From Clostridia bacterium (GTDB taxonomy: Bacteria; Bacillota; Clostridia; Christensenellales; CALWSW01), in assembly GCA_019421925.1 (NCBI GenBank), contig JAHZEH010000014.1, positions 7,891 to 18,246 of the forward strand: DNA of 10,356 nucleotides, in the 5' to 3' direction. The notes under the pieces were generated by a model. The model was not told the origin of the DNA, ran no database searches, and was given only the letters and a program-made list of their open reading frames with translations. How positions within the stretch are numbered: the stretch's first letter is position 1; every line of letters begins with the position of its first letter. The position numbers and the translations under genes were made by a program. Positions 1 through 5,274 of this stretch are shown one piece after another.

Positions 1-62
1 CCCACCGCCGTGGGGTTCTGCATCGCCTTGACGGCGGCGCTCAGCTGATCGATGATATGCAT
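1..62 (-). CDS. pyrF: Orotidine 5'-phosphate decarboxylase, N-terminal fragment cut by the window edge
   Basis: Only the first 20 codons are visible, starting at ATG 62 and running off the left edge. The peptide begins MHIIDQLSAAVKAMQNPTAV. The pattern 'IIDxL...xxxQNPTxVG' is the usual start of the group-2 (long, clostridial/actinobacterial) OMP decarboxylases, which convert OMP to UMP in the last step of de novo pyrimidine synthesis. A strong GGGGAGGA ribosome binding site overlaps the end of pyrC and sits 9 nt before the ATG; the gap to the pyrC stop is 16 bp. The position directly after pyrB-pyrC supports the call. The catalytic residues lie outside the window, so the assignment rests on a short N-terminal match and operon context. 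Confidence 0.72.
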   Translation of the reverse strand, partial: MHIIDQLSAAVKAMQNPTAV

Positions 63-78
63 GTTGACAAATCCTCCC

Positions 79-1350
79 CTATCGTTTTGCCGTAACCTTG
101 CCGCCCATGAGGGTGCAAAGGATTTTCCCTGTATATTCCCTGTCCAGGAAGGGGGTATTCCTGCTCTTGCTGTGGAGCATGTCCGCGGTATAGGTGATCC
201 TGGCGTTTGGGTCCCCAATGCACAGGTCGGCCGCGCCCCCCTCCTCCAGAATGCCGCCGGGCAGGCCGAGGATCTCGGCCGGGCGGCAGCTCATGCGCTC
301 CACCAATTGCCCGGGCGTCAGCACGCCGGGCAGGATGAGGTTGGAGACCCCCAAAGAGAAGGCCGTCTCAAAGCCGACGATGCCGTTGAGGGCCAGCTCG
401 AACTCCACGTTCTTCTCGTCGATATGGTGGGGCGCGTGGTCCGTGGCAATGCAGTCGATGGTGCCGTCCGCCAACCCCTCCAGGATGGCCGCCACATCCC
501 GTTCGGTGCGCAGAGGGGGGTGCATCTTGCAGTTGGTGTCATAGTCCCTGCACCAGGCGTCCGTGGCGGAGAAGTAGTGGGGGCAGGTTTCGCCCGTCGC
601 CCGTACGCCCCGCTTCTTGGCCTGGCGGAGCAGCTCCACCGTGCCCTCCGTGGAGATGTGGGCGATATGGATGCGCCCGTCGTAGGTCTCGGCCAGGAGC
701 AGTTCCCGGGCGGCCATGACATCCTCCGCCGCCCTGCTGCTGCCTTTGAGGCCCAGCATAGTGGACCAGTAGCCCTCGTTCATGACGCCGCCGTTGCCCA
801 GCGCCTTGTCCTCGCAGTGGGAGATGAGCAGGGCGCCGAAGTTTTTGGCGTACTGGAGGGCCAGCTTCATGCGGTTGGGGTTCTCCACGGGCTTGCCGTC
901 GTCGGAGAAGGCCACCGCACCAGCCTGGAGCAAAATGCCCATCTCGGTCAGCTCCTCCCCCTTGAGGCCCTTGGTGATGGCGGCCACGGGATAGACCCTT
1001 GCGCTGCCCTCCTGCCCGGCTTTCATCTTAATAAAAGAGGTGATGGCCTCGTTGTCGTTGACCGGGCTGGTGTTGGGCATGCAGCACACGCCGGTGAAGC
1101 CGCCGTAGGCTGCCGCCAGGGTGCCGGTAGCGATATCCTCCTTGTACTCCTGACCGGGGGTGCGCAGATGGCAGTGCATGTCAATGAAGCCGGGCATGAC
1201 CCAGCAGCCCGCTGCGTCGATGGTCTCGTCGGCCAGCCCGTCGATCCCCTCCGCCATCCTGCGGATGACGCCCTCCTCTATGAGAACATCCAGCCGCCCG
1301 CTCTTTCCGCGGGGGTTGATGACCTGTCCGTTTTTGATGAGTATTCTCAT
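79..1350 (-). CDS. pyrC: Dihydroorotase, type I zinc amidohydrolase
   Basis: 423 residues, full length for the type I family. It catalyses the reversible cyclisation of carbamoyl-aspartate to dihydroorotate in the cytoplasm, third step of UMP synthesis. The metal site is complete: H59 and H61 in the DMHCHLR motif, D151 in FSDDGKP, H178 in ISHCED, H231 in AHIST and D304 in ATDHAPHH. The substrate-contact residues R63 and N93 (MPNTSP) are also present. D151 in place of a carboxylated lysine is typical of the Bacillus-type class I enzymes. The ATG at 1350 overlaps the pyrB stop in an ATGA junction and has AGGAGG 8 nt upstream, so PyrB and PyrC are probably translationally coupled. The stop is TAG at 81-79. 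No odd features were seen. Confidence 0.97.
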   Translation of the reverse strand: MRILIKNGQVINPRGKSGRLDVLIEEGVIRRMAEGIDGLADETIDAAGCWVMPGFIDMHCHLRTPGQEYKEDIATGTLAAAYGGFTGVCCMPNTSPVNDNEAITSFIKMKAGQEGSARVYPVAAITKGLKGEELTEMGILLQAGAVAFSDDGKPVENPNRMKLALQYAKNFGALLISHCEDKALGNGGVMNEGYWSTMLGLKGSSRAAEDVMAARELLLAETYDGRIHIAHISTEGTVELLRQAKKRGVRATGETCPHYFSATDAWCRDYDTNCKMHPPLRTERDVAAILEGLADGTIDCIATDHAPHHIDEKNVEFELALNGIVGFETAFSLGVSNLILPGVLTPGQLVERMSCRPAEILGLPGGILEEGGAADLCIGDPNARITYTADMLHSKSRNTPFLDREYTGKILCTLMGGKVTAKR

Positions 1351-2273
1351 TGTTCGCTCCTCCTTGTGATGAGGTACAGCAGCGCCATGCGCACCGCAAC
1401 GCCGTTGCCCACCTGCTCATAGATGACCGACTGGCCGCAGTCCGCCGTGGCGGAATCCAGCTCCACGCCCCGGTTGACCGGGCCGGGGTGCATAACCAGC
1501 GCGCCGGGCTTGGCGCAGCGCAGCACCTCTCCGTTGATTCCGAAGAAGCGGCCGTACTCCCGCACAGAGGGGAAAAGTCCGGCCTGCTGGCGCTCCCGCT
1601 GGATGCGCAGGGCCATGACCACATCCGCTCCGTCCACTGCCTCGCGCACGTCGTTGGTGACCAGGGCCCCGGCGGCCCGGAACTCCTGGGGCAGCAGGGT
1701 GGAGGGGCCGCACAGCCTGACCTCCGCGCCCATAGTGGTCAGGCCGTAGAGGTTGGAACGGGCCACGCGGCTGTGGAACACGTCCCCGACAATGGCCACC
1801 TTGAGGCCGTCAATTCCGCCGAAATGGTCCCGCATGGTATACATGTCCAGCAGAGCCTGGGTGGGGTGCTCGTTCATGCCGTCCCCTGCGTTGATGACGC
1901 TGGCGTTCACATTTTTGGCCAGCAGATGGGGCGCGCCGCCCATGGGGTGACGGATGATGATGACGTCCGTGCCCATCTGATCCAGATTCTTTCCCGTGTC
2001 GATGAGGGTCTCCCCCTTGGCCACGCTGGAGCTGGAGGCGGCGATGTTGGCCGAGGCCGCTCCCATGTATTTGCTCGCCATCTCAAAGGAGGTGCGGGTC
2101 CGGGTGCTGTTTTCATAGAACAGAGTGATGACGGATTTCCCCGCCAGATGGGGGGTTCTCTTGCTGGAGGAATGCAGAACGGATTTCATAGTCTGGGCGC
2201 AGTCGAGGATCTCCGTAATGGTCTGCGCACTCACGCCCTTGAGCCCCAGCATATCCTTGGTTTTGAGCGCCAT
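1347..2273 (-). CDS. pyrB: Aspartate carbamoyltransferase catalytic subunit
   Basis: 308 residues, the normal length for the unregulated Bacillus-type catalytic chain. It transfers the carbamoyl group from carbamoyl phosphate to aspartate, the committed step of pyrimidine synthesis, and acts as a cytoplasmic trimer. Visible motifs are the carbamoyl-phosphate loop FYENSTRTRTSFE (residues 52-64), K86 in AKGET reaching in from the neighbouring subunit, HPTQALLD (136-143), the aspartate-domain IVGDVFHSRVARSN (161-174), the RIQRER segment (223-228) and HPGPVNRGVE (262-271). No pyrI regulatory-chain gene follows, so the enzyme is probably not feedback-regulated through a PyrI chain. The start at ATG 2273 is chosen over more upstream in-frame starts because AGGAGG lies 7 nt before it and the homologous part begins here. 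It overlaps pyrC by 4 bp. Confidence 0.97.
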   Translation of the reverse strand: MALKTKDMLGLKGVSAQTITEILDCAQTMKSVLHSSSKRTPHLAGKSVITLFYENSTRTRTSFEMASKYMGAASANIAASSSSVAKGETLIDTGKNLDQMGTDVIIIRHPMGGAPHLLAKNVNASVINAGDGMNEHPTQALLDMYTMRDHFGGIDGLKVAIVGDVFHSRVARSNLYGLTTMGAEVRLCGPSTLLPQEFRAAGALVTNDVREAVDGADVVMALRIQRERQQAGLFPSVREYGRFFGINGEVLRCAKPGALVMHPGPVNRGVELDSATADCGQSVIYEQVGNGVAVRMALLYLITRRSEQ

Positions 2274-2280
2274 GCTTGTG

Positions 2281-2286
2281 CCTCCT
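2281..2286 (-). promoter_or_regulatory. Ribosome binding site of pyrB
   Basis: A perfect AGGAGG (minus strand) sits 7 nt before ATG 2273. It fixes the pyrB start: the reading frame stays open for 59 more codons upstream into the pyrR end, but no homologous sequence or better start context is found there. Confidence 0.85.
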
Positions 2287-2303
2287 GATGAAAATTTACA
2301 AAG

Positions 2304-2330
2304 AAAAAGTAATCCAGAAGGATTACTTTT
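2304..2330 (-). terminator. AT-rich hairpin with U-run straddling the pyrR stop codon
   Basis: On the minus strand an 11-bp perfect stem AAAAGTAATCC / GGATTACTTTT closes a four-base TTCT loop and runs into five consecutive T residues (2308-2304). The TAA stop of pyrR (2325-2323) lies inside the 5' arm. The form is that of a weak intrinsic terminator (only 3 GC pairs in the stem), and it is nearly symmetric on the plus strand as well. No PyrR-binding-loop sequence is seen beside it. It could reduce pyrB-pyrC expression relative to pyrR, act as a polarity point when pyrR is not translated, or merely stabilise the mRNA end. Structure is seen; function is inferred. Confidence 0.5.
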
Positions 2331-2886
2331 CGGATGTCTGCTCTTCTGCTCCCTCCTCCTGCACAATAGAAACATAATCGCAGCCGTCGGTCTCAGCGAC
2401 ATGTACCGCGATTCTCTCACGCAGGGAGGTGGGGACATTTTTGCCCACATAGTCTGGGCGGATGGGAAGTTCCCTGTGGCCCCGGTCGATGAAGGCAGCC
2501 AACTGCAGGCACTTGGGCCTGCCCATATCCATGATGGCGTCCATGGCGCTGCGGGCCGTGCGCCCGGTGAAGATCACGTCGTCCACCATGACGATGGTCC
2601 GGCCCTGCACCACAAACGGGATGTCCGTCGCGCTGATGACGGGGTGCTCGGTCAGTTCGGAGAGGTCGTCCCGGTACAGGGTGATGTCGATCATGCCAAC
2701 CGCCGGGGCCACGCCGCAGGCCGCCTCAATCCGGGACGCAATGCGCCGCGCCAGGGGGACGCCCCTGCGCTGGATACCGATGAGGGCCAATCCCTCCATC
2801 TCCTCGTTGCGTTCAATGATCTCATGGGCGATGCGCGTCAGCGCCCGCTCCATGGCCACATTCTCGAGAATGATCTTTTCCCGCAT
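2323..2886 (-). CDS. pyrR: PyrR, bifunctional pyr operon RNA-binding attenuator and uracil phosphoribosyltransferase
   Basis: 187 residues, slightly longer than the roughly 180 of B. subtilis PyrR owing to an acidic tail. The family senses UMP/UTP, binds pyr mRNA leaders and promotes termination; it also has uracil phosphoribosyltransferase activity. The PRPP loop is VMVDDVIFTGRTARSA (residues 99-114). The N-terminal ALTRIAHEI (15-23) and the block DRGHRELPIRPDYVGKN (134-150) are near-identical to the Bacillus protein, and IDITLYRDDLSELT (66-79) is also conserved. The ATG at 2886 is chosen because homology starts there; its Shine-Dalgarno, AAGGCGAGG, is modest. The frame is open upstream to a GTG at 3006, but that stretch runs through the leader terminator and is not PyrR-like. 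It is the first gene behind the attenuator it should control (autoregulation). Confidence 0.97.
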   Translation of the reverse strand: MREKIILENVAMERALTRIAHEIIERNEEMEGLALIGIQRRGVPLARRIASRIEAACGVAPAVGMIDITLYRDDLSELTEHPVISATDIPFVVQGRTIVMVDDVIFTGRTARSAMDAIMDMGRPKCLQLAAFIDRGHRELPIRPDYVGKNVPTSLRERIAVHVAETDGCDYVSIVQEEGAEEQTSEK

Positions 2887-2916
2887 GTTGCCTCGCCTTT
2901 CTAAACAACCCGGCGT

Positions 2917-2947
2917 AAAAAAACAGCCTGCCGTTTCCGGTAGGCTG
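2917..2947 (-). terminator. Intrinsic terminator of the pyr leader (attenuator)
   Basis: Minus-strand CAGCCTACCG pairs with CGGCAGGCTG around a GAAA tetraloop (10-bp stem with one A.C mismatch), followed by seven T residues at 2923-2917. It lies 30 nt before the pyrR start, with no coding sequence between the pyr promoter and the hairpin, so it can only act as a leader attenuator. PyrR bound to the upstream loop would favour this hairpin when pyrimidine nucleotides are plentiful. Confidence 0.88.
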
Positions 2948-2980
2948 AGCGCGTCAGTTTGATGGCCGCGCGCCTGCCGG
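2937..2980 (-). promoter_or_regulatory. Possible antiterminator helix competing with the pyr leader terminator
   Basis: The segment CCGGCAGGC (2980-2972) repeats most of the terminator 3' arm and can pair with GCCTACCGG (2945-2937), which is the terminator 5' arm, with one C.A mismatch. Inside this helix GCGCG (2971-2967) can pair with CGCGC (2953-2949), separated only by a 3-nt bulge. The resulting structure and the terminator cannot both form. I could not see how the PyrR loop further upstream directly disrupts this helix, since the two do not overlap, so the switch mechanism is partly unresolved. Confidence 0.55.
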
Positions 2981-3007
2981 CCCGCGCCCTTCTTCAGTAT
3001 GCCCACA

Positions 3008-3037
3008 CCTTTCCGGCCTCTCGTGCCGAATTAAAGG
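3008..3037 (-). promoter_or_regulatory. PyrR-binding-loop-like hairpin in the pyr leader
   Basis: On the minus strand a lower stem CCTTT / AAAGG (3037-3033 with 3012-3008) and an upper stem CGGC / GCCG (3028-3025 with 3017-3014) are separated by an asymmetric internal loop (AATT against G). The apex carries GAGAGGC, matching the GNGAGGY core of the known PyrR binding loop. Size and layout match the B. subtilis pyr leader hairpin closely. Some positions 5' of the core deviate from the consensus (GCACG where UCCNG is usual). It begins about 14 nt after the predicted transcription start. Known role of such loops: with UMP or UTP, PyrR binds and drives downstream termination. Confidence 0.75.
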
Positions 3038-3058
3038 AACGGTTTGTGTTCAGGGGCT

Positions 3059-3087
3059 ATTGTACCACAACAGGATACGCTGCGCAA
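3059..3087 (-). promoter_or_regulatory. Sigma-A-type promoter of the pyr operon
   Basis: Minus-strand TTGCGC (-35, 3087-3082), a 17-bp spacer, and TACAAT (-10, 3064-3059) preceded by TGG, an extended -10 element. Transcription should begin near 3051-3050, giving a leader of about 165 nt before pyrR. It sits in the only sizeable intergenic gap in the window, 47 bp after the upstream gene's stop codon, which fits a separate pyr transcription unit. Confidence 0.85.
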
Positions 3088-3133
3088 ACACTTTTCGCCC
3101 CTTTGGGCGGTCAAATTTCAGCCGGCTCTTCCA

Positions 3134-4099
3134 TTACAGGAACACATGACCCTTCACGCCGAAATCCACCGTCCCAACCACGCCCGCCCTGGCCCGCAGC
3201 GTCCGGACACAGGCAAGGAAACTTTCGGGGGGCGGGGCGCAGAACTCCATGGCCTCCCCCGTCCGCGGATGGACAATATGCAGCTTCCAGGCGTGCAGAG
3301 CCTGGGCGGACAGGCCGAGGGCCGCCTTGGCCGGGCCATAGAGGGGATCGCCCGCGATGGGATGGCCGGTCTTTGCCATGTGGACGCGAATCTGGTGGGT
3401 TCTGCCCGTCTCCAGTTCGCACCGCAGCAGCCCAAAACCCTCATACCGCTCCAGCACTTTCCAGTGTGTGACAGCCCCGCGCCCCTCCCCCTCCCGCACA
3501 ACGGCCATGCGCTTGCGGTCCACGGGATGGCGTCCGATGGGGGCGTCCACCGTCCCCTCCTCCTCCCTGGGACAATTGTGAACGATGGCCAGATAGATCC
3601 GGCCCGCCGTCTTGGTCCGGATCTGCTCGGCCAGAGCCCTGTGGGCGCTGTCGTTCTTGGCGATCACCAGCAGGCCGCTGGTGTCCTTGTCGATCCTGTG
3701 GACAATACCGGGCCGCAGCTCCCCGCCGATCCCGGCCAGGTCGCGCAGATGGAACAGGAGGGCGTTGACCAGCGTCCCGTCCTCATTTCCGGGCGCGGGG
3801 TGCACCACCATGCCCTGGGGCTTGTTGATGACGGCCAGGTCCCCGTCCTGATAGACAATGTCCAGGGGGATGTCCTGGGGCAGGAGATCAATCTCCCGGG
3901 CCGGTTCCAGGTCAAATTCAACGATGTCTCCCCGGCGCATGCGGTAGTTGGCCTTGCAGGCCTTGCCGCCCACAAACACCTTGCCCTGTCTGATGAGCGT
4001 CTGCACAAAGGAGCGGGTCAAATCCTCCCGCTCCCCGGCGATATACACATCCAGCCGCTCCCCGGCCGTCTCACAGTGCAGATACACATGCTCACTCAT
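3134..4099 (-). CDS. RluD-family 23S rRNA-type pseudouridine synthase (YlyB-like)
   Basis: 321 residues, a normal length for the RluA/RluC/RluD family, which isomerises uridine to pseudouridine in structured RNA, usually 23S rRNA. An S4-type RNA-binding domain covers about residues 13-70. The synthase domain follows with INKPQGMVVHP (91-101), the catalytic motif HRIDKDTSGLL (134-144; nucleophile D137), RIYLAIV (177-183) and TGRTHQIRVHMAKTGHPIAGD (231-251). The precise uridine target cannot be read from sequence. The ATG at 4099 overlaps the preceding gene by 8 bp (ATGAGTGA) and has GAGGAG only 4 nt away, suggesting translational coupling; longer in-frame extensions upstream lack homology. In B. 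subtilis the orthologue ylyB also lies between lspA and pyrR, supporting orthology. No T-tract terminator follows, so readthrough into the pyr leader is possible. Confidence 0.93.
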   Translation of the reverse strand: MSEHVYLHCETAGERLDVYIAGEREDLTRSFVQTLIRQGKVFVGGKACKANYRMRRGDIVEFDLEPAREIDLLPQDIPLDIVYQDGDLAVINKPQGMVVHPAPGNEDGTLVNALLFHLRDLAGIGGELRPGIVHRIDKDTSGLLVIAKNDSAHRALAEQIRTKTAGRIYLAIVHNCPREEEGTVDAPIGRHPVDRKRMAVVREGEGRGAVTHWKVLERYEGFGLLRCELETGRTHQIRVHMAKTGHPIAGDPLYGPAKAALGLSAQALHAWKLHIVHPRTGEAMEFCAPPPESFLACVRTLRARAGVVGTVDFGVKGHVFL

Positions 4100-4679
4100 G
4101 GCGCTCCTCTTGGGGCCCGTCCGGCCCCCGGGGCGGAGCTGCGGGCCCCGTATCTCCCCCCTGATCCGGGATTTCCTTCCCCCCGGACTTCTTCCTCTCG
4201 AACTTTCCCAGCAGCCATTCCATAAAATCCCTGCCTTCAAAGAAGGCCAGGCGGATAAAGAGGATGACCATGGCCACCAGCACGAGGATGTCGGCCACGT
4301 TGAAGATGATGGGGCCGAGTGCGGGGATATAGAACATATCCGGCACATAGTCCATCAGGAAATAGTTGATCTGATTGCCCAGCATACCCGCGAGATACAG
4401 GCAGAGAGCCACCCTTGTTACAGGGCGCAGCTTCCTGCGCTTGGCAATAAGAAGATAGAGGATGAGCGCCAGCTGAAGCAGGCGGAAAATGATCATGACC
4501 ACACTCCGCCCCCGCAGGAAAGAGACGTCCTCCCCGGTATTCTCAGCATAGAAGAAGTAAAACCACTCCCCCAGGATGGGCATAGCCCCCCCCGGCATGG
4601 CCGCGAGCACAGTCACAGCCCAGTACTTCACCAGCTGGTCCAACGCCAGCGCGGCGGCGAAAACGATGATTTCCAGCAT
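4092..4679 (-). CDS. Degenerate LspA paralogue, probable pseudoenzyme
   Basis: 195 residues with four likely membrane helices, aligning without gaps over residues 1-130 with the LspA encoded immediately upstream (about 50 identities counted by eye). LspA (signal peptidase II) uses two aspartates to cleave lipoprotein signal peptides. Here D14, K18, N47, G49, G101, N102 and the second catalytic aspartate D130 (FNVAD, 126-130) remain. The GNxxDR motif, however, reads GNQINY (101-106), so the first catalytic aspartate is N105 and the arginine is Y106. The NxGAAF loop is also lost (NTGEDV, 47-52). The reading frame is intact with a strong AAGGAGG 7 nt before ATG 4679, 2 bp after the preceding stop, so it is likely translated. 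Residues about 155-195 form a charged Gly/Pro-rich cytoplasmic tail. The fold is clear; peptidase activity is doubtful and the role unknown. Confidence 0.85.
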   Translation of the reverse strand: MLEIIVFAAALALDQLVKYWAVTVLAAMPGGAMPILGEWFYFFYAENTGEDVSFLRGRSVVMIIFRLLQLALILYLLIAKRRKLRPVTRVALCLYLAGMLGNQINYFLMDYVPDMFYIPALGPIIFNVADILVLVAMVILFIRLAFFEGRDFMEWLLGKFERKKSGGKEIPDQGGDTGPAAPPRGPDGPQEERHE

Positions 4680-4681
4680 GT

Positions 4682-5272
4682 TCAGTCCTCCTTGGAGGCG
4701 CCGCCACGCTCGTCGGGGGCCGCCTTCTCATCCGGGGACAGCGTCCTGCCAGACCCCTCGTCCTCCAGAGAGGAGGAGGCCCCTCCCTCCCCGTCCGCAG
4801 CGGCGGCTTTAGCCTTCTTCTCCGCCCGCTCCTCCAGAAAGACTGCCAGAATGAGCAGGGCCGCGCCGATGGTGATGCACATATCCGCCACGTTGAACAC
4901 GGCGAAATTGATCAGATAGAAGTCAAACATATCCCGGACATAGCCCAGCGCTACCCGGTCGATAAAATTTCCCACCGCGCCCGACAGCAGCAGGGCAAAG
5001 GCAATGCACATGAGCCTGCTCATCTTCCTGCGTTTGAAGAGGAGCACATAACCGATGCCCACGACGGCCACCGCCGTCAAAATATAGAACAGCCAGGCCT
5101 GCCCCTGGAGCATGCCGAAGGCCGCGCCCCGGTTCTCCACATAGCGCAGGCGGAACACGCCGGGGACGAGGTCGAAAATGCCCCCCTCCATGGCCGCCAG
5201 GCTGCCCGCAGCCCACATCTTGGTCAGTTGGTCGACGCCGAGCGTCGCCAGGATCAGGATGATCTCAATCAT
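4682..5272 (-). CDS. lspA: Lipoprotein signal peptidase (signal peptidase II)
   Basis: 196 residues. An aspartyl protease of the inner membrane that removes signal peptides from diacylglyceryl-modified prolipoproteins just before the lipid-bearing cysteine; the target of globomycin. All family motifs are present: DQLTKMW (D14, K18), VENRGAAFG (45-53), GNFIDR with catalytic D105 (101-106), and FNVAD with catalytic D130 (126-130). Four membrane helices are apparent. After about residue 150 there is a tail of about 45 residues rich in Ala, Glu, Lys and Ser, making it longer than the usual 150-165. The ATG at 5272 is 2 bp after the stop of the upstream lipoprotein gene, with GGAGGAGAGGA ending 6 nt before it. 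The neighbouring lipoprotein is an obvious potential substrate. Confidence 0.96.
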   Translation of the reverse strand: MIEIILILATLGVDQLTKMWAAGSLAAMEGGIFDLVPGVFRLRYVENRGAAFGMLQGQAWLFYILTAVAVVGIGYVLLFKRRKMSRLMCIAFALLLSGAVGNFIDRVALGYVRDMFDFYLINFAVFNVADMCITIGAALLILAVFLEERAEKKAKAAAADGEGGASSSLEDEGSGRTLSPDEKAAPDERGGASKED

Positions 5273-5274
5273 GA

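Noticed and set aside
52..1422. Long plus-strand open frame (456 codons) opposite pyrC, with similar long frames at 1350-2288, 3044-4225, 5746-7089, 7482-8567 and 8568-9689
   Set aside because: Each lies antisense to a clearly homologous minus-strand gene, has no recognisable domain, and is explained by third-position GC bias that removes stop codons on the opposite strand.
2274..2450. N-terminally extended PyrB starting near 2450
   Set aside because: The extension overlaps the 3' end of pyrR and its hairpin and is unlike any carbamoyltransferase; ATG 2273 has an ideal ribosome binding site and starts the homologous region.
3096..3109. Hairpin CGCCC-AAAG-GGGCG between the pseudouridine synthase stop and the pyr promoter, considered as a terminator
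   Set aside because: The stem is only 5 bp and is followed by AAAAGTG rather than a T-run, so intrinsic termination is not supported.
4100..4348. N-terminally extended pseudouridine synthase starting near 4348
   Set aside because: The extension is an out-of-frame reading of the LspA-like gene with no family similarity; ATG 4099 gives the usual length and S4 domain start.
4092..4679. Second LspA-like gene as a pseudogene
   Set aside because: The frame is intact over the full family length, the ribosome binding site is strong and junctions are tight; only selected catalytic-site residues are changed, so it is listed as a probable translated pseudoenzyme.
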